Origin: Magnolia sinica
Lineage: Eukaryota > Streptophyta > Magnoliopsida > Magnoliales > Magnoliaceae
DNA length: 64,000 nucleotides
Direction: 5' to 3'
Assembly (NCBI RefSeq): GCF_029962835.1
Contig: NC_080587.1
Coordinates: forward strand, 53,659,528 to 53,723,527
Translations under genes and position numbers: made by a program
The notes under the pieces: generated by a model
The model's database searches: none
What the model saw: only the letters and a program-made list of their open reading frames with translations
What the model was told of the DNA's origin: nothing
Shown here: positions 22,241 to 34,908 of the stretch, one piece after another
How positions within the stretch are numbered: position 1 is the first letter of the stretch
Layout of the letters: every line of letters starts with the position of its first letter

Positions 22241-24956
22241 GGATGGCCCCGTGCTTTCGGATTTGATATAACCACAGCCGAGCACCGATCTTTATACTAT
22301 GGTTGATCGACTAATCATTTATAGACCCCGCTTTGTTATCTGTTGGTTATCGGTGCCATTGTCTCGACTGATTTGTCGATTCCGACTTTTGACCAATCTC
22401 AATTGTCGTGGTCGATTACCGAATATCGATCGAGGCTGATTATCAATCGAGGCCGATTACCGATTCTGATTGTCGAGGCCGATTGTCGAGACCTATATGA
22501 TGTATATGCAATCCATAGTTAAGGCCCATTGTGATGCATTAGAGGGCCAGGCGATGAAGTTCATTGTGATGTATGTTAGGCCCATGTGAAAGGTTCATCG
22601 TGGTGTGTATTACGCTATTGAGAGGGACCCATGGTGTTGTATGTTTGGCCCTAGTGTGAGGCCATGGGTCCATCATTCCTTGGGGGACAATGTTGGTTAA
22701 ATGTCCACATTGTTGTGATTGATGGTCGATGCCGGTTATTGATACCGATTATGAGTATGTGACAGCATAACATCATGATACATGCCCATACACATCATCT
22801 ACATGTTGGTTATGAGATGTGATTGATCATTGCATATGTCATTGAGCATGTTGTTATGAGACTCCCTGATAGGCGGAGGTTATCTCACTTGAGCACGCTG
22901 TATGCGCAGAATTAATGCATGACTGGATTGTATGACTCATGCATCTCACATTATGATTATTGTACTCCCTAGCGACATCAGGGCCATAGCCTCCACAAGC
23001 ATATCATGGATGGCCAAATGGGACATCAAAAATGTTTAGTTCTAGCATACGGGCGCCATAGATGTCCCTAGGTGAAAATTTATAAACCTCCGTAGCCAGG
23101 AGACGTCCCAACGTCGAGACCGAGTGGATATATGAGCACATGAGAGCCGTATACCAGTAGGCCACATCTCCCACTGTGTCATGGTCGGTTGGGAAGGGGT
23201 GTGACCTTACCCACCTAAGTGAGGGGGCAATGTCTAGGTTGAGTTTGACCAGCTTAAGGAATGTGTCTTCTATTGACGAGCCGGGCCCGATATTGGCGGA
23301 CGAATAGTGAGGTCTCTTCCACTTACCCAGTTGTGCGCTCGGATAGGGGCGGCAAGCTGAGGTAGAGTGTAATAGACCCCGGTGATGATCCCAAAGATGA
23401 ACTGTACTGATATGTGGATTTAGTGAGCAGGAGTTGCATACTCATTCATGCATTCATTCATTCACTATCCACTCGGGTTGGTGGTGCGCAACTAGTTGTT
23501 ACGTGTGCCTTCGCAATGGCCAGGATTTCGGTTGGGGCGCCCGACTAACCTGAGATCAGGAGTTTACCACATTAAGTCTGACTATCCAAACTAGGTATGG
23601 GACTAGTTTGGATAGAAGTTCATTGTGATGGACCCCATAGCCTGCGATATTACGTACTATCATCCCAACTTCACACTCCAGTATGGTCATTCCATTTACA
23701 CTGCATATTGCATGACATTCGCGGCATAGGCATTTAGGTTACTGCGTTTCTGCATTTATATGGTCTAAATATGGTTGACGCTATTCGTAAACTCATCAGG
23801 AATTGTATATTGCATCGCATCCTTGGCATCTGATATTTGGCTTTTTATGACTCCTTATTTACATAGCTGTCCTATATTGCTTACTCTATTATCTTATGAT
23901 TTATGATCTTATCAGTATTTCTGCTTACTCTGATAATTCATGATTTTATCTGCCTTCCTGCTTATTCTGATTGTGTACGATTTATGGATTACTAGTATTT
24001 TCGATATTGTATGATAATGGTATTGTATTGAATACCTGACACTAACCTTATGCACACACTTACACCACCCTCTAAGCTTTCTATAAGCTTATGCACGATA
24101 GATGCGTGCAGGTAATGTTAGGTGGCGGCAATGTTGAGCTTGGAGCGTAGTGTGGTCTTCCGGAGCTTGATTTTCAATCTATGTAATTCCTTTTTAGCTT
24201 TGTACTGAAATGATTATATTAGTGGATAAGTGATGATGATGTTGCCTTTGTGAATTGGGTAATCTTGTGGTTATGCTTATTGCGAGTTAAATGTATATAA
24301 AAAAATCCTCCTTGTAGAATCCCAGGATTGGAATCTAGTGTATGGACGCTAGGAGCCGAGAACGGGGTACTACGGAGGCTGTCAGCACCGAATTCGGCGA
24401 TCGGGATTTCTGTGAATCCGATTTTCGGGTTTGGGGTGTGACAGATTCACTATTCATTTGCTTAGTTAATTTGTGTTGAAAATATTTCTCAATAAGGATT
24501 TATTGTCCTTAAATATCCCAATCATATTAGACACATCTACTTGTGGCTAAGGAGAGAAATTATTTATGGATCTTATTTCCTTAGTTATGACTGTATAAGA
24601 ACTTGAAAATGCCTATACTATTCAAATTGTTATCCTGATTATATTAGACACATCTACTTGTTTCCTGATCATATTTCCTTAAATATCCTGATCAAATTAG
24701 ACACATCTACCTGTTTTTAAGGGGTAATGTATTGTTTTCCACAATTAGCCTCTTTCAAGCCTTTGCTTGGCCTGCTTTTGTTTGGTCTTAGTAGCTGGCT
24801 GGCCATTTTAAAGATGTGTACATGGGCTATTGTCTTTTTGATAGTGTTGTTTCTCTGCTCTACAAATTTGGGGCGTGTTGTTAATCTATGAAATTAGAGG
24901 AAGAGGAGCTTTTGTCTTTCTAATCTGTCAGTACAATTGTTTTGTTTTGTTTGTTT

Positions 24957-24959
<3 letters not shown>

Positions 24960-25024
<65 letters not shown>
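24960..25024. repeat. Compound microsatellite (AT)n(AC)n
   Basis: An uninterrupted AT run of about 33 bp passes directly into an AC run of about 31 bp. Confidence 0.98.
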
Positions 25025-25026
<2 letters not shown>

Positions 25027-25469
25027 CATGCTACTCTTAATTTGATAAGAGTTAAAGAAAAATAGGAAGAAGTTGAAGTTTGAGCTCAAATATAACAATG
25101 AACTGCTAACATGGGCATGTGATTGTGCTAAGAACCCATAATATCTACAACATTTGGTACTTGAGATTGGGTTGCAATGTGGAGAACCCATGAGATGAAA
25201 TAATGGGCCATGTGAAGAATACTTCTAGGGGCAAGCTGACCAAGCTACTTGACTAACTAACCAAACTCCCACAATGACTTGGTAATGTATCCTCAATAGT
25301 ATGGACCATCCCAATTCTTAGGGTTTTGTACTATCTGTTTATAGAAAAAACATGAGATGAAAACTTATTTTCTGTCTACACCAAAAGACAAGATAAAAAA
25401 AATTTAAAAAAATTTTAAAAAAAACCTTATTTGCTATATACCAAAAACACTCCTTTTGTACTGTTAAAT

Positions 25470-25472
<3 letters not shown>

Positions 25473-25557
<85 letters not shown>
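25473..25557. repeat. (CT)42 microsatellite
   Basis: About 85 bp of uninterrupted CT, the longest pure dinucleotide run in the window. The Arg/Glu open frame on the minus strand there is an artefact of this run. Confidence 0.98.
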
Positions 25558-25559
<2 letters not shown>

Positions 25560-25947
25560 CATATCCAGTTTAGTACATTGTGACTCGAATTACATTGTAC
25601 CCCACTATTTGTGTTATAATGTAAAAGAAATTATTTTCCACCACCCAAAAAATGGCTGCAAACAAAACACTAACAAAAATGGTTGCCTTATCAGTGGTGA
25701 ATGATATGATACCCAATACACTGATTTTAATCCTTGGTTTTCAATGACAGGTGGGGCCCATGGTCCAATAATCCAAACCCATGCCTATTTGTCCCAACAG
25801 TAGATGGATTACGCCTAAAAATCTCCTCGATAGGAGAATCTTAACCTATCAATTTCTGGCTTCTATATAAAAGGTTACGTTGTCTTGTCTCACTCATGTA
25901 CCATTTCATGTTATATACATTGTATTATATACATCGTTGAATATATA

Positions 25948-26286
25948 TTGTACGAGGGTTACAGTAATCTTGGAGTGCAGAAAATTTCCAAGTTTATGTA
26001 TTTTAGTCCGAGTTCCTTCTCTAATCACGATAGCCTTGGGAGGGTTAATACGAGGGATGGGTTGACTGCGAAAGGGCCGATTAAAACTATATTAGGTTAT
26101 CTTGCTGGTCCTGAAACCATTATGTCCGGCAAGATAACACAATATAGTTTTAATAAGCCCTTTTGTAATCAACCCATCTCTCGTATCAACCCTCTCAAGG
26201 CTATCGTGATTATAGAAATAACTCGGACTGAAATGCATATACTTTGAAATTTTCTGCACTCTAAGATTACTGTAAACCTCGTACAA
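25948..26286. mobile_element. 339-bp foldback element
   Basis: The left arm (TTGTACGAGG, TTACAGTAATCT, GAGTGCAGAAAATTTC) is mirrored by the right arm (GAAATTTTCTGCACTC, AGATTACTGTAA, CCTCGTACAA), and pairing continues almost to the centre near 26120 (GTTATCTTGC / GCAAGATAAC). It is almost all stem. No clear target duplication was found. Noncoding. Confidence 0.75.
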
Positions 26287-26333
26287 TTTACTTAAAAATT
26301 TTCATCAGCTATAGGTCATCTGGTATAAAGAAC

Positions 26334-26660
26334 TTGTCCTTCCTATGGACAGCATTGGAGTGGCCTGGCCATTTGGATAGGCTGTGTTTATGTATTTGCT
26401 CGAAATTGATGGAGCAGACCCAGATGTGCGTCGTAGCCATCCGAATGTTGAGCGAGGGTCCCTGGAAGGTGGGAACCGCTGTTATGACCATGATGAAACT
26501 GCTCATTTCTTATGGACAGCATTGGAGTGGCCTGACTATTTGGACAGGCTGTGTTTATGTATTTACTCGAAATTGATGGAGCAGACCTGGATGTGCGTCG
26601 GAGCTATCCGGGCATTGAGCGGGGGTCCCTTGAAGGTGGGAACCGCTGTTTATGTTTGGG
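26334..26660. repeat. Inverted tandem pair of ~167-bp units at the inner edge of the right array
   Basis: Two copies starting near TATGGACAGCATTGGAGTGG (about 26345 and 26513) are the reverse complement of the pair at 9400-9720. Shared words include GAGCAGACC, GTGCGTCG and GGTGGGAACCGCTGTTATG. Confidence 0.85.
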
Positions 26661-26759
26661 TAAAATAAGATGCATGATTTTCCTTTTCAAATGTTAGTCA
26701 TAGAGTGAATGGATGATGATGAATGTATTTGCAAATGTAAATGAAAATAAACAACTTAT

Positions 26760-26760
26760 A

Positions 26761-26816
<56 letters not shown>
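26760..26816. repeat. Compound microsatellite (AT)n(GT)n
   Basis: A short AT run passes into about 40 bp of GT. It lies in the 280-bp gap between the 167-bp pair and the right telomere-like array, a gap that is absent on the left side. Confidence 0.97.
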
Positions 26817-26819
<3 letters not shown>

Positions 26820-26939
26820 CAATGGAGGATACCTTGTTTAGGGGGACATGAAATTCTTGTAGCTTATGGTATGGTGCCCCAATGTTGGTTATATATTACT
26901 AGTAGTAGATAATACTAGGTTCAATAGTAGATAATACTA

Positions 26940-27201
26940 GAGAATACCTAAACCTAAGCCTATAACCTAAACCTAAACCTATAACCTAAACTTAAACCTA
27001 AACCTATAACCTATACCTAAACTTAATACCTTAAACCTAAACCTAAACCTAAACCCGATCCTGAACCTGAACCTTAACCTATAACCTATAACCTAAACCT
27101 TAACCTATAACCTATAACCTATTCTCAATTCCCTAAAGCTATAACCTATAACCAAAACCTAAACCCAAACCCAAGCCTATAACCTAAACCTAAACCTTAA
27201 C
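26940..27201 (-). repeat. Inner part of the right telomere-like array (C-rich on + strand)
   Basis: CCTAAACCTAAA, CCTATAACC and CCTTAACC words make up the segment, inverted relative to 7085-9360. It is interrupted at TTAAC by the solo LTR at 27202 and resumes at 30297. Confidence 0.9.
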
Positions 27202-30200
27202 TGTAACGCTCTGAAATTCGGGGGTCGAGCATAACTCAGCTCCCGAGTTCCAAAACATCACTTATGCAACATATTTAATGATGGATGTATGTTGACTGTA
27301 TTAGTGCATAAAACATGGAATAGATTAAGCCAAAACACAGATGTAATTCAGGGATAAGTGAAGAAAGCAAGCGGCAGACTTATAGAAATACATGTGAGCA
27401 AGTGTAAATTCCTGAAGTACATATACAAACCAAGTCGTATGAAAGTTTTACTATCAAAATTATAAGTATCAAGTTACATCATTTAACTTCCCAAAAAATA
27501 ATCCCAGAGTCCCGCGCATCAGACCAAGGCTCTCTAGAACCCGTCTGAAAACTGCATATAAGAGAAGGCAGCCTCATCATCATCCATCTCCCGCTCTGCC
27601 TCAGAAGTCGCATCTACATCTGCAACATCAGAACCTAAGACAGAGTCTGGTGGGTGTTTAACACTGCCTCAGAAACGTGGGAGTGAGTGATCAACTCAGT
27701 GGAACAATAAGGCACTAGTTAACATGTTATCAGTTCAATCAAGTAGTAATGATAAAGCAGAACAATTAAATAAATCCTAAGTACTCTTATTAATGCAAGG
27801 ATGTATGCAAAATGATGCGTGCCCTCACGCGTACACCCTCAGCGTCTTCATCTTACGTTACGCATGACACCACCTCAAAGTGCGCCACATCTACAAAGCA
27901 CATGTAAATACAGTGCATGGATATGATTACCAAGTTGTTATTAGTCCATTTCATACAGCAGGATTGGGAAGCTAAGATACCTTCCTCATATCACCATCCA
28001 AACAGTGATCCATACTAGGGTCATCAATCCTAGACATCTTATATGATCATATATTTGAGGTCGTAGCAAAGGGCTCGTCACCAATCAATGCATGCCTTTC
28101 ACACTTTTACTACCACAGTTCGGCTCGTCACCTCATTGTGGTATCCAGGTATGCTCGAGGTCACTACAAAGGGCTCGTCACCAATCAATGTACGCCGACA
28201 GCACGAATATAGTGTCCCATACCACCATAATCGGCTCACAAGTTTAGTTGCTCACTGGTCACTACGGGGAGGCTCATCACCCCAGCGTAGGCCGACAGCT
28301 CGACCACGGTGTCCCATACCACCATGTTCGGCTCATGAGTCTTAGCGGATCAAGGTACCATGGTTATTAGGATTTCACTGGTAAGTTCGGTACCCTAGAT
28401 TCAAGCAGTAGCGTCCATACATGGTGAACATACAACAGACAATCGGGTTACTTGACGAACTCGACTAGCATGAGCGCACGTTGAGTTGAACGACATAGAG
28501 TGCGCAAACACTCCGCGTGGCCAAACCACTGCCACCAACTCTAATACGGCTCAGGTTCATCTAATACGTCCTACGCGGCGAAAGCAATCTCAACCACGAA
28601 CATGAAGCAGATTACCGATTTCCTGGACTAATGCATAGTCCCAAACACATTACACTACTACAGATGTTCATATTGAATGTAAAACAGTAAAGGAACAACA
28701 ACTCAAATCATGGTACATAGGCATTTGAAGAATATCAACTTAACATAAATGTAAGCATATGAAATGCTTGAATTTAAATAACATAGAATGTAACTTGCAT
28801 AAAGGAAATCATGCACACCAATAGGAGTGTTGAGAATCACTTCTCAACGCCCGCAACTAGTGTAATAAATTACACTTTAGATCATTCATGCCTTCCTACA
28901 AACACTTAGAATACATGAAACAACATACATGACGTATGTTGAAAAACAAGCATTTGGACAATTCCTTTTACCAAGGAGTCGTCATACATGCATCTAGCAC
29001 ACGTACATGACAAATAATCATGGCAAACACAAGTGCATATTTTATACGTATACGGTACTTTATAAATACACATAGAATACACAAATCTCAATATAACACA
29101 AGCATATCAGGAAAGCAACGTAAACACAACATTTGGCATGTGAAATCTCATCCATAACAAGAATAAATCACTAACTGGCATTGAAAGCCTTGAAAACCAT
29201 AACCTATACACTTAAAGTCTGCACCTTAAGCAAGAAAAGAAACACCGAACTGATTTAGACGAGTTGTCTTCGTCAACGGCGACAGAATACCCTAAAACAA
29301 AGATAGAAATGAGATACAACAACACCAGACTAATCTAAGCTCTAACACAGATTAGAGTTAGGTTAACTTACCCCAAGATGAACTCAGAACCGTCAGAATA
29401 ACGATTCAAAGTGAAGGTTCAAAGATGAAGAAGAACAAGAAAGAATCCAAGATGATTCACCAACTTATCTCTCTCACTTTCTCTCTCTTTTCCACTCTCT
29501 TTCCAAGCTAGGGTTAGAGAAAATTCGTATGAAAAAGAGAGCTAGGGTTTAAGGACTATAAATAGGCCTAATATTGATGAAAATACCCCATAGTCAAGGT
29601 ATACTCAGGGTATAACCAAAACCTGCCTCTTACGATCCAACGAAGCACTTCTGGTAGGCCTATAACTACGAAAGGTCGGACTTAAGCTTATTGACCATGG
29701 ATCTAGGTCAGGCTGAGTTTTCGTACCGACCGGCTCTTCAGATCAGCCGTGGCGGACCACACTCAATTCAACGGTCACGAGATCTCGATCAGGTCCACAA
29801 GCACAAGGATATGCCTGGGCCACCTTCCCTGATCAGAGGGTGAAATTGGGTCAAAATCCAACGGTCAGATTGCTTAAAATTGTCGTGCAAGCGACACGAC
29901 TCAGATTTCATAAAAACTTATTAAATATCCAACCGTTCTCACACTCTTCACTCCGAACTCAATCAAATCGACCCAGAGCATCATCTGGACTTGATTTTCG
30001 AGGTGATGGTCAAGCCCAACAATGTGACCGCAACAGCCTAAGATCATCGCTATTGGACTTTCGACGCACAGTCTAGGTCCGATCCAGATCTTCCAAAAAT
30101 TCTCCAGAACAACTGGATTTAGCGATGGATCCCAGATTTCAAAGTAACGTAGCACTAACTAATCAATAAGTTTTGAGCCATGCAGATACAATTTAAAGTG

Positions 30201-30296
30201 ACTGATGAAAATTTCACAAGCAATCGAGTATAGCGCTAATTACCCCAAAACAACTACTTAAGGAAAGATTAGCACAAATTTTCCAAGGTCGTTACA
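27202..30296 (+). mobile_element. 3.1-kb solo LTR, Tekay/Del-like, TSD TTAAC
   Basis: It begins TGTAACGCTCTGAAATTCGG and ends AAGGTCGTTACA. TTAAC flanks it at 27197-27201 and 30297-30301. There is no coding domain. At 28040-28345 three diverged tandem units of about 115 bp share GGCTCGTCACC and GTGTCCCATACCACCAT. A TATA box (TATAAATA) sits at 29557-29564, in the right orientation for an LTR promoter. It belongs to a different subfamily from the other three solo LTRs. Confidence 0.92.
29557..29564 (+). promoter_or_regulatory. Likely TATA box of the solo LTR promoter
   Basis: TATAAATA in the context GGACTATAAATAGGCC, about 730 bp before the LTR end, is a good match to the plant Pol II TATA consensus and to the expected transcription direction. 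Activity is inferred only. Confidence 0.55.
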
Positions 30297-33140
30297 TTAA
30301 CCAAAACTTATAATCTAAACCTTAACCTATAACCAATAACCTATAAACTACAACCTAAATTTATAACCTAAAACCTAACCTTAACTTAAACTTATAACCT
30401 AAACCTAAACCTATAACTTAAACCTATAAACTAAAACCTAAATGTATACTCAAATCCCTAAACCTAAACCTACACCTAATCCTAATCTCAACTCCTTAAC
30501 CTATACCTAAACTTGAAAATCCAAACCTAAACCCGATCCTGAACCCGAACCCAATTTCCAAAACCTAAACCTTAACCTATTCTCAATTCCCTAAAGCTAT
30601 AACTTATAACCTAAACCTAAACCTAAAACCTAAAACCTAAAACCTATACCTAAACCTAAAACCTAAATGTATTCTCAAATCCCTAAACCTAAACCTATAC
30701 CTAATCCTAATCTCAACTCCCTAACCTAAACCTAAACCTAAACTTGAAAACCCAAACCTAAACACTATCACAAACCTGAACCCAAACCCGATTTCCTAAA
30801 ACTAAACCTTAACCTATTCTCAATTCCCTAAAGCTATAACCTATAAACTAAACCTAAACCTATAACCTATAACCTAAACCTATAACCTTAACCTAAACCT
30901 AAACCTAAAACTTAAATGTATTCTCAAATCCCTAAACCTAAACCTTAACCTATTCTCATTTCCCTAAACCTTAACCTATAACCTAACTCAAACCTAAACC
31001 TATATCTTACACTTATAACCTAAAACCTAAATGTATTCTCAAATCCCTAAACCTAAACCTTAACCTATTCTCAATTCCCTAAACCTCAACCTATAACCTA
31101 ACTTAAACCTAAACCTATAACCTAAAACCTAAATGTATTCTCAAATCCCTAAACCTAAACCTACACCTAATCCTAATCTCAACTCCTTAACCTAAACCTA
31201 AACTTGAAATCCCAAACTAAACCCGGTCCTGAACCCGATTTCTTAAACCTAAACCTTAACCTATTCTCAATTCCCTAAACCTTAACCTATAACCTAACTT
31301 AGACCTAAACCTATAACCAACACTTATAACCTAAACCTAAACCTATAACCTAAATGTATTCTCAAATCCCTAAACCTAAACATACACCTAATCCTAATCT
31401 CAAATCCTTAACCTAAACCTAAACTTAAAACCCAAAACCTAAACCCGAACCCAAACCCGATTTCCTAAACCTAAACCTTAACCTATTCTCAATTCCCTAA
31501 TCCTATAACCTATAACCTATAACCCATAACCTATAACCTTAACCTAAACCTTAACCAAAACCTATAACCTAAACCTAAACCTATAACCTACAACTTATAA
31601 CCTACAACTTATAACCTAAACTTATAACCTATAACCTAACCTTAACCTTAACCTAAACCTAAAACCTAAACCTAAACCTATAACCTAAACCTATAAACTA
31701 AAACCTAAATGTATTCTCAAATCCCTAAACCTAAACCTACACCTAATCCTAATCTCAACTCCTTAGCCTAAACATAAACTTGAAAACTCAAACCTAAACC
31801 CGAACCCCAACCCGATTTCCTAAACCTAAACCTTAACCTATTCTCAATTCCCTAAAGCTATAACCTATAACCTAAACCTCAACCTAACCTAAACCTATAA
31901 CCTTAACCTAAACTAAAACCTATAACCTTAACCTAAACCAAAACCTATAACCTAAACCTTAACCTATAACCTATAACCTAATAACATAAACTTATAACCT
32001 TAACGTAAACCTAAAACCAAAACCTAAACCTATAACCTAAACCTATAAACTAAAACCTAAACCTAAACCTAAACCTAAAACCTAAATGTATTCTCAAATC
32101 CCTAAACCTAAACCTACACCTAATCCTAATCTCAACTCCCTAACCTAAACCTAAACCTAAACTTGAAAACCCAAACCTAAACTCGGTCCCGAACCCGAAA
32201 CCAATTTCCTAAACCTAAACCTTAACCTATTCTCAATTCCCTAAAGCTATAATCTATAACCTATAACCTAAACCTAACCTAAACCTATAACCTAAACCTA
32301 AACCTAAAACCTAAATGCATTCTCAAATCTCCAAACCTAAACCTACACCTAATCCTAATCTCAACTCCCTAACCTAAACCTAAACCTAAACTTGAAAACC
32401 CAAACCTAAACCTGATCCCGAACCCGAACCTGATTTCCTAAACCTAAACCTTAACCTATTCTCAATTCCCTAAAGTTATAACCTATAACCGACACTTATA
32501 ACCTAAACCTAAACCTAAAACTTAAATGTATTCTCAAATCCCTAAATCTACACCTACACCTAATCTTAATCTCAACTCCTTAACCTAAACCTAAACTTGA
32601 AACCCCAAACCTAAACCCGAACCCGATTTCCTAAACCTTAACCTATTCTCAATTCCCTAAACCTTAACCTATAACCTAACTTAAACCTAAACCTATAACC
32701 TACACTTATAACATAAACCTAAACCTAAACATATAACCTAAACCTAAACCTAAAACCTAAATTTATTCTCAAATCCCTAAACCTACACCTACACATAATC
32801 CTAATCTCAACTCCCTAACCTAAACCTAAACCTAAACTTGAAAACCGAAACCTAAACCCGATACCGAACCTGAACCAGAATCTGATTTCTTAAACCTAAA
32901 CCTTAATCTATTCTCAATTCCTTAAAGCTATAACCTATAACCTGTAACCTAAACCTAAACCTATAATCTAAACCTAAACCTTAACCTACACCTAAACCTA
33001 AACCTATAACCTTAACCTAAACCAAAACCTATAACCTAAACCTTAACCTATAACCTATATCCCATAACTTATAACCTAAACTTATAACCTATAACCTAAC
33101 CTTAATCTAAACCTAAAACCTAAACCTATAAGTGTAGGTT
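30297..33140 (-). repeat. Outer part of the right telomere-like higher-order array
   Basis: About 2.8 kb of CCTAAA/CCTATAA/CCTTAA words. A module beginning TGTATTCTCAAATCCCTAAA recurs near 30445, 30667, 30918, 31030, 31134, 31357, 31707, 32086, 32317, 32527 and 32760. The commonest spacing is about 105-230 bp, with longer intervals of about 350-380 bp. Subordinate modules CTAATCCTAATCTCAACTCC and CCCGA(A/T)CCCGAA follow it. The array is the inverted counterpart of 7085-9360 and longer. Confidence 0.9.
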
Positions 33141-33179
33141 ATAGGTTTAGGTTTAGGTTTAGGTTGTTTTTCTTTTCAT

Positions 33180-33445
33180 TTGTCTGGATCACCCCTCATA
33201 TGTTCTCTCTTTTCATTTATTTTTTTCCATAGGATTGTTTATGTTTGGATGGATGCAGTTTATGTTTGAATGAATGTAGTTTATGTCTGGATGAATTTAC
33301 GTAGTTTGGGTTTAGATGGATGTGAATGTGATTGTGAATATGATGAAATATATTATATAACAGGTGTATATCAGGAAGAATATGATGAATTATATTCTAA
33401 CAGGTGTATATCAGGAAATTTGAGATGGAATATTTTTTTTTTTTA
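33180..33445. repeat. Right arm of the outer inverted repeat (non-array part)
   Basis: The reverse complement of 601-830, with words TGAATGAATGTAGTTTATGT, TTAGATGGATGTGAATGTGA and AACAGGTGTATATCAGGAA. An internal duplication of the CAGGTGTATATCAGG phrase is present here (about 33362 and 33401) but not on the left. Confidence 0.8.
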
Positions 33446-34908
33446 AAAAAGACTTTTACTTATGAAATATTTCGTAGGTAAAAGTCTCATTAACGTTTTT
33501 TAGCTACGAAAATTTTCGTAGGTAAAAGTAAACTTCTCGAATTTTTCACAAAAATTAAGTTTGAATTTTTTTTTAAAATCCTTTAGCGACGAAACGTTTC
33601 GTAGCTAAAAGTCTCATCCACGTTTTTTAGTTACGACAATTTTCCTAGCTAAAAGTAAACCTTTAGATTTTTTTCAAAAATTGTTTACAGCCATTAGCGA
33701 CGAAACTTTTCATAGCTAAAAGTCTCATCCACGTTTTTTACCTACGAACATCTTCATAGCTAAAATTAAGCCTTTAAATTTTTTCAAAAATTGTATACAA
33801 CCTTTAGCGACGAAACTTTTCTTAGCTAAAAGTCTCATCCACATTTTTTAGCTACGGAAAGTTTTGTAGCTAAAAGTAAACCTTTTGATTTAAAAAAAAA
33901 AATTGTTTATAGCCTTTAGCGACGAAACTTTTTATAGCTAAAAGTATCATTCACATTTTTTAGGTACGAAAATTTACGTAGCTAAAAGTAAACCTTTCGA
34001 TTCTTTCAAAAATTGTTTACAACCTTTAGCAACGAAACTTTTCGTAGCTAAAAGTCTGGTTCACGTTTTTTAGCTACAGAAATTTTTGTAGCTAAAAGTA
34101 AACCTTTAGCTTTTTTTTCAAAAATTGTTTACAGCCTTTAGCGACGAAACTTTTCGTAGCTAAACGTCCCATCCATGTTTTTTAGCTACGAAAACTTTCG
34201 TAGCTAAAAGTAAACCTTTCGATTTTCTCAAATTGTTTACAACCTTTAGCGACGAAACTTTTCGTAGCTAAAAGTCTCATCCACATTTTGTAGGTACAAA
34301 AATTTTCATAGCTAAAAGTAAACCTTTCAATTTTTTCAAAAATTGTTTACAACCTTTAGCGACGAAACTCTTCGTAGCTAAAAGTCTCATCAACATTTTT
34401 TAGCTACGAAAATTTTCGTAGCTGAAAATAAACCTTTAGATTTTTTCAAAAATTGTTTACAGCCTTTATCAACGAAAATTTTTGTAGCTAAAAGTCTCAG
34501 CCATGTTTTTTAGACCTTTTGATTTTTTTAAAATGTGTTTACAGCCTTTAGTGATGAAAATTTCATAGGTAAAAGTCTCTTCCACATTTTTTAGCTACAA
34601 AAATTTGCGTAGCTAAAAGTAAACCTCTTGATTTTTTCAAAAATTGTTTACAGCATTTAGCGACGAAAATTTTCGTAGCTAAAAGTAAACCTTTCAATTT
34701 TTTTCAAAAATTGTTTACAGCATTTAGCGATGAAAATTTTCGTAGCTAAAAGTAAACCCTTCGATTTTTTTCGAAAATTGTTGACAGCCTTTAATGACGA
34801 AAATTTTCATCGGTAAAAGTGACTTTTAGCTACAAATTTACAATTTCGTCGCTAAAAGTAAACTTTTAATGACAAAAAATTTTTTCGTCGCTAAAAGTGT
34901 TATATGAT
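33446..34908. repeat. Right subterminal palindromic repeat array of the CACTA element
   Basis: About thirteen units of roughly 110 bp each hold two palindromes, one of the form TTTAGCGACGAAAC/GTAGCTAAAAG and one TTTAGCTACGAAA/TTTCGTAGCTAAA, joined by TTCAAAAATTGTTTACA linkers. The left array (about 58-bp units) uses the same palindromes with a different linker, so the two ends have diverged in unit structure. Confidence 0.88.

Larger units (their letters stand above)
18594..24443 (-). mobile_element. 5.85-kb solo LTR, Tekay/Del-like, TSD GATTC
   Basis: On the minus strand it begins TGTCACACCCCAAACCCG at 24443 and ends GATACGAGCCTTACA at 18594, the TG...CA form of an LTR. GATTC flanks it at 18589-18593 and 24444-24448. 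No gag or pol domain lies inside, so it is a solo LTR left by LTR-LTR recombination. Start, middle and end match the solo LTR at 39555-44337: for example, the segment 18662-18890 is the counterpart of 44030-44220. Its large size partly reflects internal GGCCCA-rich repeats and later insertions such as a SINE tail at about 19430-19512. Assignment to Tekay/Del rests on the TGTCACGCCCC-type start and is from memory. Confidence 0.9.
24444..25947. other. Unclassified core sequence with short interspersed motif copies
   Basis: At 24505-24715 a motif of about 30 bp (CC[T/C][G/A]AT.A[T/A]ATTAGACACATCTAC) occurs three times. The remainder holds two microsatellites (separate entries) and no gene I can recognise. 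Confidence 0.4.

Noticed and set aside
25339..25560. ORF with a long Arg-Glu repeat
   Set aside because: A direct translation of the (CT)n microsatellite.
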